Assembly (NCBI GenBank): GCA_030616935.1
Contig: JAUWWJ010000002.1
Location: 1 to 19,701, forward strand
Direction: 5' to 3'
From: Planctomycetaceae bacterium
Lineage (GTDB): Bacteria > Planctomycetota > Planctomycetia > Pirellulales > UBA1268
Length of the DNA: 19,701 bases
The position numbers were made by a program, and so were the translations under genes. The notes beneath the pieces were generated by a model. It made no database searches, was not told the origin of the DNA, and was given only the letters and a program-made list of their open reading frames with translations. Positions 1 to 7,878 of this stretch are shown piece after piece. Each line of letters opens with the position of its first letter. Within the stretch, counting starts at the first letter, position 1.

Positions 1-777
1 GTCCAGATCTTCGAGGTGTTCACGTAATAGTCCTAAGTTATGATCGATATTTGTGATCATGCCATAGAAATTGGCACCGTTTCCCCAGAGAACCGAATCT
101 CGGTATGGTTCGCTCCACTCTGGATCGACCCGGTAGGGGCCGTGCGGGGCATTGGTTGCGAGATATAAAAAGAAAGGTTCTTTTTGATGACGTTCAACAA
201 AGTTTTTGGCTTCGTTGAACCAGATATCTGTGCAATACCCGGTAAATTTCTCAAATACACCATTTCGTTCATACGTGTCGTCAAAGTAATCGTTCCCGTA
301 GTAGTCCGAAGCCTGGCCCACTCCACCACAGCGGTGCCAGAGAACTTCCTGAAAGCCACGGTCTTGTGGGCGGTGCGGCGCGTTATCCCCAAGATGCCAT
401 TTACCAATCATGCCTGTGGCATATCCAGCATCTGAAAAAATATTTGCAATCGTTTGCTCATCACGATGGAGCATTGTACGGCCACTACTCGTACGGTACG
501 CCCCGGTGCGAGCAGGATAGCGACCAGTCATCAGTGCGGCACGAGTTGGCGTGCAGTAAGGACTCACATGAAAGTTTGTGAGCCGAAGCGATTCCGCATG
601 CAACCGATCAATACATGGAGTTTGTATGACTGGGTTACCATGGCATGCCAGATCTCCATACCCTTGGTCATCAGTCATAATAATGATGACATTTGGCGGA
701 GCAGCATATGTGATTATTTGAGTTGCCCATGCATTACACACCAAGGCGATCAGAAGAGATAGGCAATTCCTCATCAT
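1..777 (-). CDS. Cys-type sulfatase (arylsulfatase family), N-terminal part, cut by window edge
   Basis: The reading frame is open for 259 codons from an ATG at 777 and leaves the window at base 1, so the C-terminal half is not visible. Residues 1 to about 26 form a signal peptide ending near TYAA, so the enzyme is exported. The alkaline-phosphatase-superfamily sulfatase core follows: a metal-binding Asp pair (TDDQGYGD, residues 35-42), the formylglycine site C75-T-P-T-R79, the GKWHLG motif (125-130) and an APHGP motif (210-214). Cys75 would be oxidised to formylglycine by an FGE or anSME enzyme, neither of which is encoded here. The family hydrolyses sulfate esters, often of algal polysaccharides; the substrate cannot be read from the sequence. 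The first ATG is preceded by AGGAG (783-787) at 5 bases; a second ATG follows immediately. It lies 134 bases beyond the fused permease gene, same strand. Confidence 0.95.
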   Translation of the reverse strand, partial: MMRNCLSLLIALVCNAWATQIITYAAPPNVIIIMTDDQGYGDLACHGNPVIQTPCIDRLHAESLRLTNFHVSPYCTPTRAALMTGRYPARTGAYRTSSGRTMLHRDEQTIANIFSDAGYATGMIGKWHLGDNAPHRPQDRGFQEVLWHRCGGVGQASDYYGNDYFDDTYERNGVFEKFTGYCTDIWFNEAKNFVERHQKEPFFLYLATNAPHGPYRVDPEWSEPYRDSVLWGNGANFYGMITNIDHNLGLLREHLEDLD

Positions 778-911
778 GCGCTCTCCTGAGAAAAATAAGG
801 GTCTCTAGAAATACCACGGTTTCGTGTGACTAGGCGGCAACAGGCTAGACTCTTCGTTCATTCGATATCGTTTCCCCGGAAAACAGTGTAACTGGATTCT
901 GAGGCAATAAC

Positions 912-2024
912 CTAATTGTGTTCACCAAACCAACGTTCTTTGATCTCATCGAGTTGTCCTGCTTCGCGCATCTGTAAGATTGCATTGTTCAGTGGCTCAC
1001 GAAGTGTGCTCCCTTGTGGAAGTGCAAGCGCGAAGTCAAAAGAATCAAAGACGCCTGGAATCAGGCGAAGGTCATTTGCTCCAGAAGTATGTAGAGCAAG
1101 CATGAGCGTGTGCGATTCAGAGACAATCGCATCACATTCTTCATTCGAAACAGCAGCCATCATCTCTTCAAGGTCCGGATAGAGTACGGGGCTGCCTCCA
1201 AATTCTTCCACTGCATCAGGAACAACACCACCTTCTTGGCAGGCAACAGTCTTTCCAAAAAGGTCACGAGGACTCCGTATGGTGCCGGTTACCTGATCAA
1301 CTGTCATGGTGGTAGTGAGGGTACTCGTAAGAAGTGCAACAAGGACAATGCCACCAATCATCGATGCGGTTGCAATAAATCGTCCTGTAACAGTCGATAT
1401 GACTTTATTTTCACAGCCACCAGTGATGATCGTACTTACGCTCCACCAAACAGCTTCCCATGCACCGCGTGGGTAAGGAGCCGGGAATGATTCGGCATTA
1501 TGACGTCGTTCGAAAATCCAGAGAAGGTGTCCGGTCAAGACTATTGTCCCGATCACTCCTGCAAGGATGGATATTAATTCCCATGAAATCAAGTTGTTCA
1601 GAGCTGTAAGCAGACGACCATCACGGTCACGGAGAACAGCGATCTGCAGCCCTGAATGCACAACAGGATGCGTGAAATCGACCAGCTTCTCTCGTTGTTC
1701 TGTCATCGCGAGTGGACCAAGAAGCACATCAATGTCACCACGTTGAGTTGCATCAAAAAGATTTTCAATCGATGAGATTGCAACCAACTCTGATGATTTA
1801 TCAATGCGTTTAGATAATTCATTCCAAAGATCAATGGAGTATCCATGAGGTTTGTCTTCGATATATTCGGCAAGCCCCTTCATCGGAAAAACTCCAACTT
1901 GTAGCGGCTGAGCTGTTTTTTGTGTTGTTGGTTCTTGGGCCAATAGGTGGTTTGATTGACTGTTGGAAAAACAAGAGATCGTCAGCAGGATCAATGCCGC
2001 GATTCTGGACAAGGAACAGCGCAT
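912..2024 (-). other. iGluR-like ligand-gated channel module with its own signal peptide, inside the fused gene
   Basis: Starting at Met736 (ATG 2024-2022) the protein looks like a complete stand-alone channel. Residues 736-765 are a signal-peptide-like stretch (RCSLSR, then a hydrophobic AALILLTIS core). Ligand lobe S1 spans about 775-870 and holds the TEQREKLVDFTHP motif (843-855), whose Arg846 is the expected carboxylate-binding residue. M1 lies at about 882-905, a pore loop at AVWWSVSTIIT (926-936), M3 near 951-975, and lobe S2 at 980-1105, with Glu1038 where the family has Asp/Glu for the ligand amino group. The order S1-M1-P-M3-S2 separates it from a plain solute-binding protein. The selectivity filter is TGGCEN rather than TVGYGD. 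If the module is made separately it would start here. No Shine-Dalgarno is visible, so reinitiation after the upstream frame would be needed. The ligand is unknown. Confidence 0.8.
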
Positions 2025-4229
2025 TCGGAGTTTGTTGGAAACAACAAGAAGAATTCCACCGAGTACAACGGTGCCCCCTGCTGCGGCAATGGCCTCTGGC
2101 GGTAGCGATAGAGCAGTTACATCGGTTGCCACCGATTTGGGGAGAGATTCCTTGTCTTGAATTCCAGTCATATACAGTAGAAGAAGTGGCATCGAGTTAT
2201 TTGCAATATGACACAGTATTGCGGGGTAGATGCTTTTCGTTAGCAGTACGATGGTGCCAAGTGCGATGCCAAGAAGAAACGTTTGAGGCATTCGTTCAGG
2301 GAGCAGGTGGAAGATTGCGAAACAGATAGCCTGCGCAAAAACAGCAATAGCCATTCGTTGTTTGCTGGGTTTTTCACCACAAAATGCAGAGAGGACCCAT
2401 CCACGAAAGAGAAGTTCTTCCAAGCATGCTGGAAGTATTGCGATGAGTGCCCAGGCGAGCCACCAGGGTTGGTCAAGCATGAGGGCAAGTATCTTCTCGG
2501 AGAGTTGTTTCATTGCCGGTGACATTTCAATAGTTGTCAGTTCCAAGAGGACGGCAGCACCAAGAATGAAAAGTCCACCACCAGTCAGGAGGCCACCAAT
2601 CAGTGCACTGAGGCCACCGAGAAAAGATCGCCAACTTGACCCGCACCCTGGCCAGTAAAGAGAAAAAGTTCTTTTGATATTTACCCGCTGCCACAAGAGA
2701 AGAATGGCTAGAGGGGCAACAACGGCGAGTTGTTGAACGGGTATTGCAAAGACAATGCTTTCTGGGCTGAGTCCTTGGACGTACCAGAGACCAGCAAGGC
2801 CAAGTACAAGGGCAATGCCACCATGAATAATGCCAGGTATCAGTCGAGGTGCAGGACGGCTAAAACCACTTGCGGCATCCGGTCCACGAAACAGGAGGTC
2901 TTCGTCGGTTAGCATTGCTGTTGTTCCACGAAGGAGTACCCAAGTCACTGCAACGCTGGAAAAGAGTGTCAGCAGGAGTGGCGTAATACCGGCGATTGGA
3001 CTCATCATGACGGAAGAAGACTCTCCGTCAGTTTGGTTCGATTTAGAAATAACTTCCTGTTTAGTCGGTGGAGGTGTTAGGGCGTTCTGTGAAACAACAA
3101 TCTGACCCGTGTAGGGCACCATTGGCACAAGTCGATTCTGGCTGATCCCAGGTATGAGGGACACTCCTGCAAGTGCACTGATAAGTAGGATGACAGGAGT
3201 CAGTGTGTTTTGTGCCTCTTTCATGCTTTTTGAAGCAGTTGTTACAGCGAGACTCATCGCTGATGCTACCGATGAAAGACCAATGAATGAAAGAAGGGTT
3301 ATCAGAGACCCGAGTCCAATATTTTGCAGATAGTAATCGGTAGAACCATCAGGAAAATATTTCAGAGAGACAAGAATTGTAAGAAAAATCGAAATAACAT
3401 TTGCGGCAAGAGTAGCAAGGGTGACACCAAAAATGGCAAGGTATTTGCCGAAGACAATGTCTTGTGTCCGACAAGGCACGATAAGAAGTGTTTCAATTGT
3501 TCCCCGTTCTTTTTCACCAGCAATGGCATCGATAGCAGGGTAAAAAGACCCAGTCATTGTCAGTACGGAAAGCAGTACGAGGATCGCTCCTGCAACGGGA
3601 GCCATAATTCTTCGGTCGGCAACTACGGTCTCTGGATCTTTTCCCTCGAACATCAGCTGAATGGGATCAAAAAGGCTTAAGGGAACTCCGGCAACTCCCA
3701 TTCGTTCTTCACGTACCTGTGTTGCGAAACTTTCAATAAGAGATTCAAACTGTGAGCGTGTTTTTTCACTTGCAGGATACTTGTCAGAAACATGTGCAGT
3801 TAGATTGACTGTATTGAATTCCGCCAGCTCTTCTGTGAATCCATTCGGAACGTTAATCCACAGATCAACTTTTCCGGATTCAAGGAGTTCCTTTGCTTTT
3901 CGTGGTGGTTCAATTTCAGCGAAGACATCACTCGGCCATCCGGATGGCTCATTATCTTCTGCAGCAAGAAGAACCATTCCGAGACGAGTCGCCAAACGAG
4001 GAGCTTCTGGTCCGCTGAGAACAAGTGACAGTGGCGTTGCTGATTGTCGTTCTTCAGTTGTTTTTAAGCCAGTCCGAACACCAAGAGAACTTGATAGGGC
4101 GACCAGCGGATACGTGATCATTGGTAAAAGGAGTGTGACAGCAACTGTTCTTCGGTCTCGCAAAAATTCAAGTAAATCACGACGAGCGAGTGCTAAGGCA
4201 GCCCAAAGAGGATTGGCGTTACGATTCAT
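912..4229 (-). CDS. Triple fusion: ABC-2/NatB permease + CPBP protease + iGluR-like channel
   Basis: A single 1105-residue frame. Residues 1-440 are an ABC-2 permease of the NatB type: TM1 near 28-48, a large external domain, then a TM bundle from about 210, with the family motif GEKERGTIETLL (238-249) and KSMKEAQ (334-340). Residues 465-733 are a CPBP (CAAX-like/Abi) membrane protease with all three motifs: E604-E605-LLF-R609, F637xxxH641 and H674xxxN678. Residues 736-1105 are a bacterial ionotropic glutamate receptor module (see separate entry). The permease-CPBP combination is known in planctomycetes; I know of no precedent for the added channel. The ATG overlaps the stop of the upstream ATPase (ATGA) and has AGGGGG 7 bases upstream, so translation is coupled, and that ATPase should power the permease half. 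The fusion point may be a recent stop loss or a base error. Confidence 0.9.
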   Translation of the reverse strand: MNRNANPLWAALALARRDLLEFLRDRRTVAVTLLLPMITYPLVALSSSLGVRTGLKTTEERQSATPLSLVLSGPEAPRLATRLGMVLLAAEDNEPSGWPSDVFAEIEPPRKAKELLESGKVDLWINVPNGFTEELAEFNTVNLTAHVSDKYPASEKTRSQFESLIESFATQVREERMGVAGVPLSLFDPIQLMFEGKDPETVVADRRIMAPVAGAILVLLSVLTMTGSFYPAIDAIAGEKERGTIETLLIVPCRTQDIVFGKYLAIFGVTLATLAANVISIFLTILVSLKYFPDGSTDYYLQNIGLGSLITLLSFIGLSSVASAMSLAVTTASKSMKEAQNTLTPVILLISALAGVSLIPGISQNRLVPMVPYTGQIVVSQNALTPPPTKQEVISKSNQTDGESSSVMMSPIAGITPLLLTLFSSVAVTWVLLRGTTAMLTDEDLLFRGPDAASGFSRPAPRLIPGIIHGGIALVLGLAGLWYVQGLSPESIVFAIPVQQLAVVAPLAILLLWQRVNIKRTFSLYWPGCGSSWRSFLGGLSALIGGLLTGGGLFILGAAVLLELTTIEMSPAMKQLSEKILALMLDQPWWLAWALIAILPACLEELLFRGWVLSAFCGEKPSKQRMAIAVFAQAICFAIFHLLPERMPQTFLLGIALGTIVLLTKSIYPAILCHIANNSMPLLLLYMTGIQDKESLPKSVATDVTALSLPPEAIAAAGGTVVLGGILLVVSNKLRMRCSLSRIAALILLTISCFSNSQSNHLLAQEPTTQKTAQPLQVGVFPMKGLAEYIEDKPHGYSIDLWNELSKRIDKSSELVAISSIENLFDATQRGDIDVLLGPLAMTEQREKLVDFTHPVVHSGLQIAVLRDRDGRLLTALNNLISWELISILAGVIGTIVLTGHLLWIFERRHNAESFPAPYPRGAWEAVWWSVSTIITGGCENKVISTVTGRFIATASMIGGIVLVALLTSTLTTTMTVDQVTGTIRSPRDLFGKTVACQEGGVVPDAVEEFGGSPVLYPDLEEMMAAVSNEECDAIVSESHTLMLALHTSGANDLRLIPGVFDSFDFALALPQGSTLREPLNNAILQMREAGQLDEIKERWFGEHN

Positions 4230-4996
4230 GTACGCGCCCCCTGCTCAATGGCATGAAAAAAGGCATCTTCAAGCTCTCCAGAATTTCCAACAAGTTCATC
4301 GCGGGTGCCGACGGCGACAATATGGCCTTTGTCGATAATGACAAATCGATCGCATCGATGTTCAATTTCATGCAGGCGATGTGTTGATAACAAAATGGCA
4401 TGCCCGCCTTCTCGAAGACGATCCAGTGTGTCAAGCAAATCACGTGAACCGACAACATCAAGAGCATTTGTTGGTTCATCTAAAACAAGTGCCGGTGGAT
4501 TATGAACAAGTGCTCTGCCGAGTGAAATTCGTTGGCGTTGTCCGGAGGAAAGTCTTCCCGCAGGACGATCTATGTAATCACGTAGGGAGAGTGTCGTAAT
4601 CAGCCAGTCGAGACGGTCTTTGATAGCATCTTCTTCAAGACCATGAAGCCGCCCAAAAGAGGTGAGTAATTCACGTGCCGTCAGACGATCAGGTACACCA
4701 GTTGTGGCTGATACATATCCCAGCGACTGTCGCACTCCGACGGGGTCGGTGATACTGTCATGGTTGCAGACCTGGGCATGACCAGATGTTGGCTGCAGGA
4801 GAGTCGCAATAATACGAAGTGTTGTTGTTTTCCCAGCTCCATTTGCGCCGAGTAACCCAACAATTTCACCAGGTGCAACAGACATTGAGACGTTGTTTAC
4901 AGCCCGAATAATCGTTCCGTCACTGCTCTTATATTCCTTTACGAGATTATCGATTTGGATGACTGGCTCATCCGAAATCTCAGCAGTTTTTTCCAT
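4226..4996 (-). CDS. ABC transporter ATPase, NatA type
   Basis: A 256-residue ABC ATPase with Walker A GANGAGKTT (50-58), signature LSSGQ (149-153), Walker B ALVLDEP (169-175), D-loop NALD (177-180) and switch histidine His206. The Q-loop region reads YVSATTG, without the usual glutamine, as often happens in NatA-like proteins. It binds the inner face of a partner permease and drives export by ATP hydrolysis. Its stop overlaps the start of the fused permease gene by 4 bases (ATGA), and only 3 bases separate its ATG from the stop of the permease upstream. The obvious partner is the NatB-type permease downstream. Substrate is unknown; Na+ export, as for Bacillus NatAB, is only one possibility. 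Confidence 0.93.
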   Translation of the reverse strand: MEKTAEISDEPVIQIDNLVKEYKSSDGTIIRAVNNVSMSVAPGEIVGLLGANGAGKTTTLRIIATLLQPTSGHAQVCNHDSITDPVGVRQSLGYVSATTGVPDRLTARELLTSFGRLHGLEEDAIKDRLDWLITTLSLRDYIDRPAGRLSSGQRQRISLGRALVHNPPALVLDEPTNALDVVGSRDLLDTLDRLREGGHAILLSTHRLHEIEHRCDRFVIIDKGHIVAVGTRDELVGNSGELEDAFFHAIEQGART

Positions 4997-4999
4997 TGA

Positions 5000-5827
5000 T
5001 TAGTTCTCTACACTTGGTGGAAACTGTCGGCGATTGAGAATAAACCCTGCCGTTGTGAGGAGTATGAATACAAGAATGCAAACAGCTAGTATCTGGACGG
5101 GTGCCGAATAATCATCAACGAAAAGAGTCATTTCGATTGGTAGATCGTTACGCCATTCCATCCATTCAACAAGCAGACTTCGTAAACGTAAACTGACTGT
5201 AAATTGATTGACAACAGCCGGTAGTAAACCGGCAAAATACTCAACGACCAAGGCGACTCCAACGCTGGCAATAAGGGCTCGCTTTGGCAGAATAACGGCT
5301 GGAAGAGCAAACAAGGCTGCCCGCCCAACGCAGGACATTCCAATGAGAACGGTGAACATCACAACAAGTCCAATTGGCTGGGTTGGTTGGGAAATAAGGA
5401 GCGTCAGCATTAGCGCTACGAGAGAGACACCCCCTGTCCAAATGACTGCGGCTGCGAATGTGCCTAAAAGCAGACTTTGTCGACCACCCGGTCGTACGGC
5501 CACATGAATCCATGTTCCTCGCTCAAGCTCATCAGCAACAACCGGACACATTGTTACAAGAAGCCCAAGGACACAAAGAGCCTCAGGAATGAGTACGTAT
5601 ATCATTGCAACAGTCATGTCTCGGTTGATTGGCGCCGTGCGAATAACGGCGAACATTACTGCCGCTGGAAAAAGAGCGCCAACTAGTCCCATAGCAAGAC
5701 GAGGTCGCGTCATTAACCGATTGAGCTGAAAGCCGGTGACTGCCCGAATGGCTGCAAACCAATTGTCCTCAGGAGGACGGCTCTGAGAAAGATCATGAGC
5801 GTCAGCTATTTGCGGAGAATCTTTCAC
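5000..5827 (-). CDS. ABC-2 family permease subunit, 6 TM
   Basis: A 275-residue membrane protein with six hydrophobic segments at about 43-62, 72-96, 118-145, 151-182, 186-207 and 243-264 and no other domain. The segment VVADELERGTWIHVAVRPGG (96-115) is the cytosolic coupling-helix motif of ABC-2 exporters and matches in style the ISRDLRAKAWLIYFTRPVGR stretch of the permease two genes upstream. The start is GTG at 5827-5825, overlapping the TGA of the preceding ATPase (GTGA), with GGGGAG 7 bases upstream (5835-5840); this start is well supported. It probably pairs with the ATPase at 5824-6750. Transported substrate cannot be deduced. Confidence 0.85.
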   Translation of the reverse strand: MKDSPQIADAHDLSQSRPPEDNWFAAIRAVTGFQLNRLMTRPRLAMGLVGALFPAAVMFAVIRTAPINRDMTVAMIYVLIPEALCVLGLLVTMCPVVADELERGTWIHVAVRPGGRQSLLLGTFAAAVIWTGGVSLVALMLTLLISQPTQPIGLVVMFTVLIGMSCVGRAALFALPAVILPKRALIASVGVALVVEYFAGLLPAVVNQFTVSLRLRSLLVEWMEWRNDLPIEMTLFVDDYSAPVQILAVCILVFILLTTAGFILNRRQFPPSVEN

Positions 5828-6750
5828 TGTTCAACTCCCCGGTGCAGTTTCATCAGCCGACTAAAGATGCCTTCAAGTGTTCTGTCTTCAGCAATAACTT
5901 CGTGAACAACAAGACCGTCATCAACGGCTTTGGCAACCATATCTGCGAGAAGACCAGCTTGTCTTGTACCAATCACGAGGGTGTCTTCATCGGGCATATG
6001 GAGTGTTTCAACGACACCAGCAGTACACGCTATTTGAGCGAGTTTTTCGACAGATGACGTTTTGAATTTGACCTCTGTAGGCAATGCGTCGACAAGCTCA
6101 CGGATTTCTGATGCGGAACCGTTGGCAACGAGCCGTCCTCCAAGGATGACAGCGAGATCAGCCCGTAAGGCCTCTACTTCGTGGAGTAGATGGCTTGCTA
6201 CGATGAGACTTCTGGTCTGAGCCCACGTTCGCACGAGATTAACGAGGTCGTGTCGGGCAACAGGATCGAGACCATCAAATGGCTCATCGAGAACCAGTAG
6301 ATCGGGGTCGTGGGCAAATGCACCAGCTAGTTTTGCGCGTTGTCGCATACCTTTTGAAAGTGTTGACAGTGGACGGGTGCATGCTTCACCAAGGCCGACT
6401 TCGTCGAGCGCGCGTGCAGCTCTTCGGGGAGCCTCAGCTATGTCAAAACCACTTAAGCGCATGAGGTATGTGACCCATTCTCGTGGTGTCGCATTACGTT
6501 CTGTGAGGTCGGCTGCCGGACAGTATCCAATTCGCGAAAGAATGCGTCTGTTTCCAAAAGGAGCCTTACCAAACACATTTACAGATCCGATAGTTGGGCG
6601 GAGCTGACCAGTAATGAGTCCAAGCAGCGTTGTTTTTCCAGCACCATTTGGACCGAGAAGTCCGTGTGCTCCCTGCCCAAGTTCTGCTGAGACATCGTTG
6701 ACGCCAATGACAGTGCCGTAGAGCTTCGTTACGTTCTGGAGAGAAAGCAT
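5824..6750 (-). CDS. ABC transporter ATPase, CcmA/DrrA-like
   Basis: A 308-residue ABC ATPase with Walker A GPNGAGKTT (33-41), signature LSKGM (131-135), Walker B LLVLDEP (151-157), D-loop FDGLD and switch histidine His187. A C-terminal extension of roughly 80 residues (about 225-308) ends in an EDRTLEGIFSRL helix, which is typical of ABC-2 exporter ATPases of the CcmA/DrrA class. It is followed by the 6-TM permease with a 4-base overlap, its likely partner. The ATG at 6750 has no clear Shine-Dalgarno, and 27 bases separate it from the upstream permease stop, so it probably depends on the shared transcript and nearby termination. Confidence 0.93.
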   Translation of the reverse strand: MLSLQNVTKLYGTVIGVNDVSAELGQGAHGLLGPNGAGKTTLLGLITGQLRPTIGSVNVFGKAPFGNRRILSRIGYCPAADLTERNATPREWVTYLMRLSGFDIAEAPRRAARALDEVGLGEACTRPLSTLSKGMRQRAKLAGAFAHDPDLLVLDEPFDGLDPVARHDLVNLVRTWAQTRSLIVASHLLHEVEALRADLAVILGGRLVANGSASEIRELVDALPTEVKFKTSSVEKLAQIACTAGVVETLHMPDEDTLVIGTRQAGLLADMVAKAVDDGLVVHEVIAEDRTLEGIFSRLMKLHRGVEQ

Positions 6751-6777
6751 AGTAGTTGAATGGGTGAAATATCTGGA

Positions 6778-7878
6778 TTAACTCGACGCAGGAGCGGTTA
6801 TCCTCCAGGCCAGAATAAATAAACTGCCAGCACTCATTACAAGTAATGTTATTGACGATGGCCACCAGGAAAGAAGCCGTGTATCAATTCCAAATATTGC
6901 TGCCTGGACGGCCCCAAGTGCATGATACGGAGAGACCCAAGCCCATCGATCGAGCGTGGCATCGATGCCCGCAGCACGGGCAAACCAACGAAAGTTACGC
7001 CGGATTGGAGAGACTCGTGCTTTCGAATTACGGTTTGCCCCCTCCTCTGTCGTCGATTCCATCGAATAAACGCCACCATCCTGCGAATTGGCAACAAGAT
7101 CTGCGGTTGTGAGAGCACCATGTGCAATCCAGCATGCAACCCATGTGGCGAACCATGCAAAACTTGCAATTCGACTCTCAGTTGTGAGTGATGAATAAGC
7201 AAGTGCTAGCAAGACTGTCGGAATGGCCAGAATGAAGCTTGCGGTGATAATTCGAATTGGTAAATCCCATGTCTCAAACGCAACTGAAACGCTTGGGCTT
7301 ACCAGAACACCAGTGAGCCATAGCGCGAGTGCGGGCAGCATGGTGATCACAAGAACTAACAAAAGGAGAATGAGAAACTTGCCGAGTATGTACTCTGTGC
7401 GGCCTACAGGTCTGGTGAAATAGATTAGCCATGCTTTTGCTCTTAAGTCACGTGAAATCAGTGTTGGAGCAACTAAGCCAACAACAGCCGCAAGGAGCAC
7501 TGCCTGCGGCGCTCGCATGAAGGCTAATAAGAGGCGACTCCAGACAAGGTGGCGGGTCTGCTCAACATCCACTTCATCAGTATTACCACCAAGAGCATCA
7601 GCAAGAACAGTCCCCAGCATTCCAATGCCATCAAGATTTCGACCGCGTTGTGCGGCTGTTCCAAGTGAGGTCAGCCGTCCCTCATCAACAGCTTGTTCAA
7701 ATGCGAAGAAACTAGCTGCAAAAAGAAGTGCCGGGCTCCATGCGAAAAAGACCATCCGACGAAGCCAGCGGCTTTCCCAGGCCAGCCGAATCCCAGTGAA
7801 AGCAATAACCCAGACTGTTGACGATGGACCACACCGTTCATTGTTCCAAGCACGGTAACCGACATCCTGCAATGGCAT
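6778..7878 (-). CDS. ABC-2 family permease subunit, large-loop type
   Basis: A 366-residue membrane protein. TM segments lie at about 41-60, 122-142, 166-193, 209-232, 237-257 and 340-360. A soluble external segment at 61-115 and a charged loop at 260-315 separate some of them. The motif ISRDLRAKAWLIYFTRPVGR (141-160) is the ABC-2 coupling segment. The frame has a TTG at 7881, but the better start is the ATG at 7878-7876. That ATG shares its A with the TGA of the upstream ATPase (TGATG) and has AAGGAG exactly 7 bases upstream (7886-7891). It should pair with the ATPase at 7878-8873. Confidence 0.88.
   Translation of the reverse strand: MPLQDVGYRAWNNERCGPSSTVWVIAFTGIRLAWESRWLRRMVFFAWSPALLFAASFFAFEQAVDEGRLTSLGTAAQRGRNLDGIGMLGTVLADALGGNTDEVDVEQTRHLVWSRLLLAFMRAPQAVLLAAVVGLVAPTLISRDLRAKAWLIYFTRPVGRTEYILGKFLILLLLVLVITMLPALALWLTGVLVSPSVSVAFETWDLPIRIITASFILAIPTVLLALAYSSLTTESRIASFAWFATWVACWIAHGALTTADLVANSQDGGVYSMESTTEEGANRNSKARVSPIRRNFRWFARAAGIDATLDRWAWVSPYHALGAVQAAIFGIDTRLLSWWPSSITLLVMSAGSLFILAWRITAPASS

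Noticed and set aside
3661..4338. 225-codon plus-strand ORF
   Set aside because: Shadow of the fused permease gene and the ATPase on the minus strand; Arg/Ser-rich antisense composition, no motif.
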